Shown here in pieces: positions 55,899 to 64,000 of a stretch of DNA of 64,000 nt (position 1 is the first letter of the stretch; each line of letters opens with the position of its first letter). Source of the DNA: Trichosporon coremiiforme. Lineage: Eukaryota; Basidiomycota; Tremellomycetes; Trichosporonales; Trichosporonaceae. Below the pieces are notes generated by a model. The model saw only the letters and a program-made list of their open reading frames with translations, ran no database searches and had not been told where the DNA came from. Position numbers and translations under genes: made by a program. The DNA is taken from contig BCJJ01000026.1 in the NCBI GenBank assembly GCA_039545355.1, positions 124,001 to 188,000 on the forward strand, read 5' to 3'.

Positions 55899-57263
55899 AT
55901 GCCCGCAGCGGTCTCCTCGGCCGCCAGGCGCGCGAAGCGCGTCATCGAGAGCGACTCTGAGTCTCCGGAGGAGGAGATGGAGCTTGATGACGGTGAGTAC
56001 AGAAGTTGTTGTTGCACTCGTGCAACGATGGCCGTGATCGACGACACAGAGCTGGCCATGCGCCAGCTTCTGCCTCCATGTTGACCGTTCACCGAGCTGG
56101 CGATTTCTGGGGCTTAAAGCTAACGTCAGACGTCGAGGAGGAAAACGATGAAGGCGAAGGCGACGATGATGACGGCGACGATAACGACGACGCCGAGGAG
56201 GACGCCGAAGCCGAGGAGGAGGAAGAGGAGCTCGACGAGCCCGAGGAGGAGGAGGACGAGATCGACGACGACGACGAGGACACGCCCCAGCCGGTCAAGA
56301 TCAAGCTTAGGGTCGACAACAAACGACCAGCGAAGCGGCAGGCGGCCAAGAAGGCGGCCAAGCGGACGCGAGAGGGTAAGTCTGTCCCAACGCCCTGCCT
56401 GTCTTCTCAGCAGTGCAGCTCATGAGCCGCGTTGTGTTTTTGTGAAAGCTGACATTGCAGAAGCCGAATCTGACGATGAGTTCCGGGAGGACGAGAGCCG
56501 CGCCACCTCCCCGTCCAAAATGACGGCGCGACAGCGTGCGAAGCGCGAGAAGGAGATGGGCGAGGACGAGGGCCTCATTGATGATGGCCTGCTGTCGCTC
56601 CCCGACGGACAGGTCAAGGTCAAACCGATTCTGACGGAGGCGGAGCGCCTGCAGAAGCGCGAGGAGATGGCGCGTAGGAGGAAGAGGCAGAACGAGCAGA
56701 GGCTGCAGGATGAGCAGGTGAGTTGTCTCCCCACTACTTTGTCTTGTAATGTCTAAGTCTCGTACATTTCGTATAGCTCGTGGAGCTAGAGGCGCGACCT
56801 CTACGACGAGGTGTGCGAGGGGGATGGAGGCGAGGAGGAGGGAGCTACTCCAGTTCTCGAGGAAGCTGACATGCAGGACCAAACCATCAACCGTCTGCTG
56901 CGTGCGCAGACCGGCCGCTCCCGCTCAAAGTTAGACCACACGCCGCCGCGGCCTGACGGCGAGTCGGGCGCCTCCTCACCCACGAAACAGCGTTCCGTGC
57001 TCGACATTCCCAACGGCATCCGCTGGGTCTCGCGCCTCGACGGCGACAACGTCACCATGGCCGTGAGCGTGATGGAGGGCAACGAGAAGTGGCTTGATTT
57101 CCCGGAACAGCCGCATAAGGACGACGGCAAGAAGAGCAAGAAGGACGAGGCCAAGTGCGGCGCCGAGGGATGCAAGGAGAAACGCAAGTACAGGAGCACG
57201 AAGAAGTTTGACGTTGGCGGATGCTCGCTCCCGCATTTGAAGGAGGTTGAAGCCGCTTTGTAA
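55899..57263 (+). CDS. IES2: INO80 chromatin-remodelling complex subunit Ies2 (PAPA-1 and zf-HIT)
   Basis: Exons 55899-55992, 56130-56375, 56461-56717, 56877-57263; 327 aa. The N-terminal 110 residues are extremely acidic (Asp/Glu runs), then a basic stretch KRPAKRQAAKKAAKRTREG. The PAPA-1 region (about 140-212) reads MTARQRAKREKEMGEDEG, LTEAERLQKREEMARRRKRQ, and after the last splice DQTINRLLRAQ; this join reproduces the spacing of human INO80B, which is why exon 4 starts at 56877. The C-terminal zf-HIT finger (292-327) has CGAEGCKEKRKYR and GGCSLPHLKEV, shortened at the end as in the family. Role: nucleosome-remodelling subunit that stimulates the Ino80 ATPase. An alternative upstream acceptor for exon 4 (about 56780) would add an acidic insert; I consider it less likely. 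Confidence 0.88.
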
Positions 57264-57800
57264 ATCTATGCAACTTTTAGACATGTCTCGGCGTTCTGCA
57301 GTGTGGAGCTGATGTTCTGAGCATCTGACGTGGACGCGGTAGCGCACTGGATGGCATGATGGCGGCGGGAGTTTGAGACTCTGTTCGAGGTCATGCAAGA
57401 ACGGCGTGTGCGTGGGAGACCTTACAACGGCGAGCAGTCATGGTCGACGGCGACATCACAAAGACAGGGTGCTGGACAGCGCCCCCAACGTGACTCCGTC
57501 GGTGCCGCCTCATAAATTTGTGCAGCAGTGACCTGAGACTGCCACGGCTTGAGGAGACAGCGGCGGCGACGGCTCTGCGGAGGTGACTCGCATGCTGCAG
57601 ACATATGACTCTGAGCCGACTCGACGACAACCGGATCCGGCACACGACATACTCCTCACATTCCTCGGTGGTCAGTGGTATCAGTGTAGCGTGCAGCAGT
57701 TTTGGTCTGTGCGGAATGGACTTCATGTCATGCAGTCCTAGTCCTATCTACCCATAAGCCCATGCAACCTCTATTTTTGATGACAGAGAGTTACAAAGAC
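57264..57800. other. Convergent intergenic region
   Basis: 537 bp between the IES2-like stop (+) and the RPS26 stop (-). No gene or repeat seen. Confidence 0.4.
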
Positions 57801-58387
57801 TTAAGCCTGCTGCTGGCGAGCCTGGATGGCAGCGGCGACAGCGGGGTTGACGCGCTTGCCGTCACGGAAGATGGCGCGGGGAGGGGGCGCACGGTTCTTA
57901 CGCGAGTTGATGGCTCCGGGCTTGTCCGAACGAACACGAACGACCTTGGCGTGGATGGCGCACGAGATGCAGTACGCAAGACGGACGTAGAGCTTGGGGA
58001 GGACGTACTCGGAGTAGACCGAGGCGTCCGAGAGGTCACGGACGGCAGCAGCCTCAACCATGTTCTTGACGGTGTTGCGCTTGATGGCCTTGTCCTGGCA
58101 ATGTTAGCTGGGCTGCATGCGGTGAGAGGCAGCTGGTGCAGGCTGGCATAGCAAAATCTGTGAACGACTCATGACCACTGCAAAGTTGCTCGGATCCGTG
58201 CTCATGACCAACACGGTCACTGCGAACGTTGCAATACCCATTGCCGCCGATCCAGTGTCCTTCCCAGCCTTGCACCGCCAGGTAGACTCACCTTGGGGAC
58301 GGCGCGCGAGCAGTTCGAGCAACGGACGAAGCGAACGTGTCCACGTCCCTTCTTGTTGCGTCCTCCTCCTCTTCTCTTTTTGGTCAT
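57801..58387 (-). CDS. RPS26: 40S ribosomal protein S26 (eS26)
   Basis: Exons 58292-58387 and 57801-58094 (197-nt intron), 129 aa. Starts [18 protein letters not shown], then the zinc-binding pairs [11 protein letters not shown] (Cys23, Cys26) and [16 protein letters not shown] (Cys74, Cys77), all diagnostic of eS26, which sits at the mRNA exit of the 40S subunit. The C-terminal tail is about ten residues longer than in baker's yeast ([20 protein letters not shown]). A 3' splice site (GCTAACTTGCCAG) lies six bases upstream of the ATG, so a leader intron is likely, as often in ribosomal-protein genes; a possible donor is GTGAGCATCC near 58620. No snoRNA boxes were recognised in the coding intron. 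Confidence 0.95.
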
Positions 58388-59163
58388 TTTGTCCTGGCAA
58401 GTTAGCTGCTGTTCGTTCCCGTTCTGGGTCGGCGTGTCGTCAGCGCTTCTTGATGAAGCCTTCCTCGAGCAAGTTTCAGAGTGTGCCGAATGTGGGTCGA
58501 GTTAGAGTTTCGTTGACCGCTCTGGAAACGTCGGAGGGCGGGCTGTCGGTCGTCGCGGAGTGTCGGGGGGCTTGAGGAACTCGCTCGAGGGGCTTCGCGC
58601 TGCGCCTTGTGGATGCTCACGATAGGTGTTGTGTTGGTGGACAAAGAGTCGAAGCTGAGGTCGCTATCGCCTTTGTGGGACATTGCCTGGCTGCGAGCCT
58701 CTGCAACGGAACCAACGGGCTGCTCGGCCAGTGTCGGCGTTTGCGAAAATCGGAGTTAGCGATTTGCGCGGGAGATGCCACGTGCACAAGTTGATGACGT
58801 AACGCGAAGAGTTCGATTCCTTGCGTGGCTAACAGTCGCTGAAAGTCACCTCTCATGCATGCGCAGATGGCTTAGATTACAACTGTGCTGTCTACCTGCG
58901 AGGTGCTGGACGTCGGGCCCGTCCCGGCCGGCGCAGCCCTCGCAGCCCGGACCAGGTTGGCCAACTACCCCCGACCGATGGACTCGACCAAGCTTCTGCT
59001 CTGTGAGCTCATCGCTGCAACTGTTGCAGGATTGGAAACCTAGTCCCTCGAGCGTCGCTGCATCCAGCCCGAAGAGCAGGGCGGGCAGCCCATCGTCTTG
59101 TACACTCTGGTCTTGACGGGTGGGTTGGAGGACGCAGACTGGCCCATCGCTGCGCCGGGGCTG
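58388..59163. promoter_or_regulatory. RPS26 promoter, probable leader intron, and 3' flank of hypothetical gene
   Basis: 776 bp between the RPS26 start and the stop of the next minus-strand gene. The left 230 bp probably contains the RPS26 leader intron (donor near 58620, acceptor 58394). No coding frame or tRNA: a T-loop-like GTTCGATTC at 58811 has no matching stems. Confidence 0.45.
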
Positions 59164-60579
59164 CTACACGCGTGATGAGGGACCCGCCTCGTCGGCACCA
59201 ACAGCAACCCGCCCAGACGATGGCCCACCTGTCGGTGGACCACTGTCCCTCGTCTCCGTCGTTGGTGGCGGCACGTACGTCATCGGCGGGTGCGGCTGGT
59301 GAGTCATAGCCTCGCGCTTGAGCTTTTTCTTTTTCTTCCTCGACAAACCGCCTGTCGTAACTCGGGAAGGTGGCCTATCCGTGCCGTCTGTCCACTGATC
59401 CGGGCTGCTGTCGATAGCCTTGTTGCTGAGAGGGGAGCGGAGCATCCACGACCACACAGAGAGATACAGCGGCCGGCGGCTGAAGGTACTCCGCTTAAAG
59501 ATGGTCTTGTTCAGGCTGCGCCTCACGTCTCGCAAGTATGATAGATTCTGAACCTGCAGTTGCCGCTCCAGAATCAATTGCGACGTGACGCTCTCGAGGT
59601 TGACTATCGTCGTTCTTCCCGCAAAGTTGGAGATCAGGTGCCCGAGGGCATTGATGATGACGGGGTTACAGCCTGAATCCCACACCTCACCAGGGCCCGC
59701 GTTGAAAACGATCGTGAGGTCCAGACGCGGAAGAGCGCGGAGCACAGACACAATGCCAGCATTAGTCATTTCGGTCGGCTGGTTCGAAGTCGAGTGTTTC
59801 CGCCACTGCTCGCCCGTCGGTCCCGGGTCGAGGACGAGGACGAGTCGCGCCATTCTGTCCAGAACTCGGGGGATCCAGATCTCCAGCGGGATATCGTCGA
59901 AGACGAGCGACATGCCGCGGAGCACAACGGCAGTGGGAGCAAAGCCGCACAGAGCGGGACAGAGCTGCCTCTCGTTCGGCCCGTGCACTGTCGGTCCGGA
60001 TTCCGTGTACTGCACGAACAACCGAAGCGTTTCGACGTTGGGCATGAGGTTGAGACGGTTCTCGGTCCGCGCACTACGGCAGTGAGCGAACAGATGGGGC
60101 TGTATGTCCACGTCTGCGACGTAGTCCTCGGCAGCATACGCCGCTACGCTCGCCGGCGTGCAGGTCTTGTCGGAGAGGAAGCCGTAGGGCCCCGTATTGT
60201 CCAGGGACACCTGGGACCAGAGTTCGGCCCAGTTAGACTTGTCCGCGAGTCGCTGGTCGGCGAAGGAGTCATCCTCGCCCAAGTCCACTCGCGGTGCCGG
60301 AGGGAGGGCTGGCTGAGCCTCGATTGCGTCGAATCCGAATGCCTCGTCTGGGATCTCGTCCGGCATCGCGGTACAGTCTGACTCGTCGTCGGAAGCGTCG
60401 GAGGCGTCAGGCGTGTCAGAGTCACCGTCTGATGTTTCCGAGGGCTCGGGCATGTCGGAGTCCCCATCGGAAGAGGGAGCGGAGCTCACCTCCCACTCGG
60501 AGCCTATGCTCTGGGTGTCATCTGTGTCGAAACCGATCGAGTCCTCGTCCGTCTCCCAACCTGGTGGTACTGTCCTCAT
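59164..60579 (-). CDS. Hypothetical acidic-N-terminus protein, possibly F-box/LRR-like family
   Basis: Single open frame of 471 aa; not recognised. Residues 1-100 are extremely acidic and Ser/Asp-rich (repeats of SDGDSD and SDASDDESD), likely disordered. The middle (about 150-340) is hydrophobic and alternates short strands and helices (NVETLRLFVQYTESGP, TAVVLRGMSLVF, LDRMARLVLVLDPGP, VLRALPRLDLTIVF), comparable in style to the solenoid part of the F-box-like protein at 46.6 kb; relationship is inference. A poly-Lys stretch (SRKKKKKLKREA, about 428) and a Pro/Gly-rich tail end the protein. Sequence just upstream (60638-60890, minus) has protein-like pieces such as LKRCPNLSALT, so extra 5' exons with the missing F-box cannot be excluded. 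Confidence 0.6.
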   Translation of the reverse strand: MRTVPPGWETDEDSIGFDTDDTQSIGSEWEVSSAPSSDGDSDMPEPSETSDGDSDTPDASDASDDESDCTAMPDEIPDEAFGFDAIEAQPALPPAPRVDLGEDDSFADQRLADKSNWAELWSQVSLDNTGPYGFLSDKTCTPASVAAYAAEDYVADVDIQPHLFAHCRSARTENRLNLMPNVETLRLFVQYTESGPTVHGPNERQLCPALCGFAPTAVVLRGMSLVFDDIPLEIWIPRVLDRMARLVLVLDPGPTGEQWRKHSTSNQPTEMTNAGIVSVLRALPRLDLTIVFNAGPGEVWDSGCNPVIINALGHLISNFAGRTTIVNLESVTSQLILERQLQVQNLSYLRDVRRSLNKTIFKRSTFSRRPLYLSVWSWMLRSPLSNKAIDSSPDQWTDGTDRPPSRVTTGGLSRKKKKKLKREAMTHQPHPPMTYVPPPTTETRDSGPPTGGPSSGRVAVGADEAGPSSRV

Positions 60580-61569
60580 CGTTGATCGCCAGCAAAGTTG
60601 ATAACGTCGAAAGAGAAGGAGAGCAGAAGTCGCTTACTCGTCCAAGATGCGGTGAGAGCGGATAGATTGGGGCAGCGCTTCAAGAACGGTACTCCTAAAC
60701 AGTTCTCCTGGCTGGAAGACTGGCCAGAAGGAGCAGGAGTGACGGGCTTACGGCTGAACCCCGTCGTGCCTAGCTTCACCGCACTAGTGGCGTTTCTGGG
60801 TCAATGCAACCTTGGTGCGCAGGACGCAGTCTTCCCTCCGCAAGCTTTATGTCTGATATGCAGTGCGGGCCTTCCAGAGCGTCCTGCAGATCAGTGAACT
60901 GCGCAAACTATCGAAGGAGAGGTGGATGGTTCGAAGGAGCGATTGAGGGTTGCGTCCAGAGTGGGGAGATGGGGAGACGGGGCTCCAGATTCGCCACCGT
61001 CAGGCAAGGTGTCGCGCACATGACGCATGTCCCTCGGCTGGGACTTACGCTGTCGCACGCTGGCTCAGCGCTCGTGTCCGGGTCACCGGCGCTGAATTGA
61101 GGCGCCATAGCCATGAGCTAATGATCTAATGGGCTGGGAACTAGTCTGCCGCACCGCACCACTGTTGAGCACCAGGCAGCGAGCTCATCGCATGGCTTGC
61201 ACCCACTCTACCATTCCTTCGTCAAGCGACCATCCCCCGCCATGGCTTGCATCTAGCGGGCCATCGTCACCCGTCCTTCTGCTCTCATCGGCACTATCCA
61301 CCTCGTTTCCATCCACGCCCGCTCCCGCTCAACGCTAGAGACCACCTCCACTTCCCCCTTTTAAACACAACGAGAGGGCACCCGACATCTCTCATCTTCT
61401 CCCATCTCACTACTTCGCCTACCTGGCATACTTCCTTGCTGAGGAGCCGGCAGCGAACTCACATCTTTTCCGTCTGCGCATAATCGCTTCCTATCACGCA
61501 ACCTCAACTACTTCGCATCTCATCTAGATCTCATCGCGCATCTACCACTGCATCGCATCACAAAACACC
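60580..61569. promoter_or_regulatory. Divergent intergenic region with possible exon remnants
   Basis: 990 bp between two diverging starts. The left third has minus-strand protein-like fragments (see the neighbouring hypothetical gene). The right third (61180-61569) is C/T/A-rich, with CATC and CACTTC strings typical of a promoter and leader of the plus-strand gene. Confidence 0.4.
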
Positions 61570-62600
61570 ATGCCTTACCCTATCCCTATCATAATCGGCA
61601 CAACCATTGCCGCCGTAGGCACTGCTTATTGTTTCAAGAAGGTGAGCCGAGGCCACTGCGCAGCTTATTGACCACCGTATAGTTTGTGTACGACCCGCAT
61701 CTCGCCCCGCTCGTCGAGGCTCTCGTTGCACAGCACCGCGCTCAGCGAGCCCAAAGCTACAACCCGATCTCGTCTACTCCGGTCGCATCCCAGGCCAGTT
61801 CCGGCCGGAGTAGTGCTCTCGACACTGGGGCTGAGAAGCTGCGTCGTCGTCATCCCGCCGAGATGTACGAGCTTGACGAGACTCGCATCCTCCAGGACGA
61901 GCGTGACGCCCCGCCGCCACCGTACGCTGTGCGTCGGCGCCATATGAACCGGAAGCCAGTTCCCACCCCGCCGACTGTGCAGCGTGAGACGCCAGCGACC
62001 CCGGCTGAGAAAGTCGCTCCGCAGCCAGAGACGGAGAAGTCCGACGTTCTCATCAGCTTGGACACCGTCGCGCAGCTCGCCGAACCTGCGGCTGTTGCCG
62101 AGAAGGCCGCAGAGCCCGCACTGGCCGTCGCCGCCGAAAGCAGTCGCGATCAGGAGAAGGTTTCTGAGGTTGAGCGCTCTCCAACTCCGGCGCGCTCCGG
62201 TGCAGCAAGTGAGCTCTTCATGCCGATGCCGCAGGCTGCGCGCCCCACCATCCCGCAGATCCTGCAGGACGAGGCGCTCCTCTCGCCGAGCACTGTGAGC
62301 TCGGTGCTCTCCTCGCCGCAACTGCTGGGTGCAAGCGAGTTCGGTGACGACGACGTCATCTCCCTCTCGGGCGTCTCGAATAACACGGCGTCCTACGTCG
62401 ACGCCGAGACGTACACGCCGCGCACGCTGTCGCCCATGTCGCCGAGCGACTTCAGCGTCGTCTCCTCGCGTGCCATCAGCCCATTCATCTCGGACGCCGA
62501 GGTCGCTCCGGGCATGGCGCAAGTCTTGTCTCAGAGCGGGTGGGACTCCGAGTCGCTCCGCTCCGACAGCGAGTGGGAGGTGCTGTCCAACCGCCGCTAG
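61570..62600 (+). CDS. Hypothetical single-pass membrane-anchored protein
   Basis: Exons 61570-61641 and 61683-62600 (41-nt intron), 329 aa. An N-terminal transmembrane segment (IPIIIGTTIAAVGTAYCF, residues 5-22) is followed by KKF and a long hydrophilic tail, the plan of a signal-anchored protein (ER, mitochondrial outer membrane or peroxisome). The tail is Pro/Ala/Ser-rich and probably disordered; motif-like parts are APPPPYAVRRRHM (a PPxY-like PPPPY that could bind WW domains), DDDVISLSGVSNNTAS and the acidic C-terminus SDSEWEVLSNRR. The last part SDSEWEVL resembles the WxxL/I type of LC3/Atg8-interacting motif preceded by acidic residues; this is only a motif match. No enzyme domain. Function not recognised. 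Confidence 0.7.
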
Positions 62601-62670
62601 ACTGTTGTATTCCGTTGTACTGTTGTGCAACATACATACCCTTACTGTACTGTATTACACGATGCTACCT

Positions 62671-63563
62671 CTATGGGGACTCCGGCTCCCACTCGAGCAG
62701 GTACTGGAAGTAGTCGAAGCCCTCGGGCGGGCCGATCGTCTTCGTCGACAGCTTCCATCCCGGGCGGTCCTGGAGGTATCGCTTGCGGAAGTGGGGCTGA
62801 CCGAAGGTGAAGCTGAAGTCAGTTGAGAAGCAGGCCAGCACAACTCACTAGACAAACTTGGACCCGGGCTCCTTCTTGAGCACCCGCACACCCTCGTCAA
62901 CCTCGCGCGTGCAGTTCTTGATGTCCTTCTCAGGCGGGTTCTGCTGTCAGCTACACGCCACGAGCCTAGCATACCCATGGGTCACCCTTGGTCGTGAGCA
63001 TAGCACTGTGGGTCAGTATCTCCTCGTGGGTGGTCCGCTCACTCCATCGTTCCTGTCTGTTAGCTTAGCTCATCACACGTCAAGCTCACCCTTGTCAACG
63101 ACGATGTCGAACTCGTCATCCCCGAAAGTGAGGTTCATGACGTCCATCTCAAGCCAGGTCATCTTCGGCCTGGCCTCTCCGTGTCGCTGCGTCATCTGCT
63201 CAATGCACGCGGTCGAGTAGTCGACGTTGACGATGTTAGTCCATCCGGCGTCGTACATGACCTCGGAGAGCTGCGAGTTGCCACATCCGAGCATCAGGAT
63301 GCGCGCATCCTTGCCGACCTTGATGTCCGCCGTCAACTCCTCGAAGATTGGGAGGAGGTAGTCCGGCTTGAGGAACCAGTCGAAGTTGTGCTCGGGGCCC
63401 TCGCTGCTGTCAGTTACGCGCGCAGGGATCTAGTCAGCTTCAACGCACGCCGTGTACCGCTGCTCCCTGATGTCAGCTCTCGCCTGGTTGTTCTAGCTCA
63501 CCAGTACTCGCGCGTTCCGTATCCCTCGTTCGTAGGCGGCAGGTTCTCCTCAACTTTGCGCAT
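62671..63563 (-). CDS. Class I SAM methyltransferase, EEF1A-KMT4/METTL13-like
   Basis: Seven exons: 63502-63563, 63449-63466, 63090-63406, 63043-63052, 62975-63005, 62849-62940, 62671-62812; 223 aa. The N-terminus YGTREYWEQRYTASEGPEH is the family hallmark (YW-xx-RY) followed by FDWFLKPDYLLP. SAM-binding motif I is ILMLGCGNSQLS; then NVDYSTACIEQM, WLEMDVMNLTF and the post-motif DKGTMDAMLT, and the ending YFTFGQPHFRKRYL. These features define the METTL13/EEF1AKMT4 branch that methylates lysines or the N-terminus of elongation factor 1A; substrate here is inferred. Exons 2 and 4 are micro-exons of 18 and 10 nt, but each is needed to rebuild conserved sequence (EQRYT and GTMD) and each has correct GT-AG borders with a nearby CTGAC or CTAAC. 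The six introns are 34-42 nt. Confidence 0.88.
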
Positions 63564-63835
63564 GGTGCTTGGTGCTTGGTGAAGTGTTGCTGAAGTCCAG
63601 CACGGATGCCCTCCACCTCGTGTTTCAGTGGTGGTTGGGTCAACTTTTCGAGCAAAACCCGGAGCCCCGACTGCGGCCTAGCGTACCACGCCAGGCAAGT
63701 CCAGGCATGGCTGGACGCGGTTGGCCTCCACCTTAACTCGGTTGGCTGAGGGGGACGGAAGATTACAGCAACCGCACGGAAAAGGACGTTCGTCATCGGT
63801 CATTGATTTCGCACTTACACCCCATCCAAAGCAAA

Positions 63836-64000
63836 ATGGACCCCAACGCAGAGGGCGGCCCGCCCAAGGCCGAGATCGAGATTGCAGAGGTCGAGACGCC
63901 CCCTACTCCCGCCAGGCGCGGCACGGCCGACGTTGAGATCACGGCGCAGGCGCCCGCACAGGAGCAGCCTTCCTCTGAGCTCTCGGAGAAGGAGAAGGCG
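63836..64000 (+). CDS. 5' end of a hypothetical gene, cut by the window edge
   Basis: ATG in a good context (GCAAAATGG) opens a frame that continues to the window end, 55 codons: MDPNAEGGPPKAEIEIAEVE then Pro/Glu/Ala-rich sequence ending SELSEKEKA. Composition is that of a disordered acidic N-terminus; no domain visible yet. It diverges from the methyltransferase gene with a 272-bp shared promoter (63564-63835). Confidence 0.55.
   Translation, partial: MDPNAEGGPPKAEIEIAEVETPPTPARRGTADVEITAQAPAQEQPSSELSEKEKA

Noticed and set aside
56777..56876. Extra or longer exon before IES2 exon 4 (acidic DLYDEVCEGDGGEEEG frame)
   Set aside because: Direct splicing of 56717 to 56877 reproduces the family spacing between the EQRLQDEQ helix and TINRLL; the longer form needs a weak acceptor and inserts residues into the PAPA-1 helix.
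58095..58291. Possible snoRNA inside the RPS26 intron
   Set aside because: No C/D or H/ACA box set with proper spacing was found by eye on the sense strand.
58795..58830. T-loop-like GTTCGATTC, possible tRNA
   Set aside because: No acceptor, D or anticodon stems can be built around it.
1..64000. Prokaryotic-type systems, CRISPR arrays, phage or toxin modules, intact transposons
   Set aside because: All confident genes are eukaryotic and spliced or of fungal families; no spaced direct-repeat array, reverse transcriptase, transposase or long terminal repeat was recognised on either strand.

Overview
The window is nuclear DNA of a GC-rich basidiomycete yeast. Spliced genes use GT-AG introns, many only 33-52 nt long, with a CTGAC/CTAAC branch-site motif almost touching the 3' AG. 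ATP-citrate lyase is one fused polypeptide (ascomycetes usually split it), and the gene set includes an ACF1/Itc1-type ISWI subunit, a triple-KH protein and a large ATE1. I infer Tremellomycetes, most likely Trichosporonales (Cutaneotrichosporon/Trichosporon/Apiotrichum-like). The taxonomy is inference, not a database result. All exon models were assembled by hand from splice motifs and reading-frame continuity; each junction listed keeps phase.

Layout. 0-6 kb: divergent pair of a CoA-diphosphatase-type Nudix hydrolase (-) and the decapping cofactor Dcp1 (+), then a flavin-reductase-like FMN protein (+). 7.7-19.1 kb: intronless acyl/propionyl-CoA synthetase ending in a PTS1-like AKL (+), Sec2-type Rab exchange factor (-) and ATP-citrate lyase (-). 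These include acetyl/propionyl-CoA and citrate metabolism genes that fit an oleaginous yeast. 21.8-26.5 kb: arginyl-tRNA-protein transferase ATE1 (-), a TPR-like protein (+) and a coiled-coil protein (-). 27-46 kb: a gene-poor, transporter-rich stretch with a probable pseudogene, a sugar transporter, Cu/Zn SOD, a small secreted cysteine-rich peptide, two Dal5-type anion permeases and an intron-containing tRNA-Lys(CTT). 46.5-64 kb: dense housekeeping block with an F-box-like protein, a PCBP-type KH protein, Itc1-like ISWI subunit, Tim9, Ies2 (INO80), ribosomal protein S26e, an acidic hypothetical protein, a membrane-anchored hypothetical protein, an EEF1A-KMT4/METTL13-like methyltransferase with 10-nt and 18-nt micro-exons, and the 5' end of another gene.

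No CRISPR array, prokaryotic operon, viral gene or intact transposon was seen. The unusual signals are splicing architecture (mini-introns, micro-exons, one in-frame 39-nt intron), an open reading frame interrupted by one TAG, a cluster of mutually complementary intergenic repeats near 21 kb, and the secreted 8-cysteine peptide.
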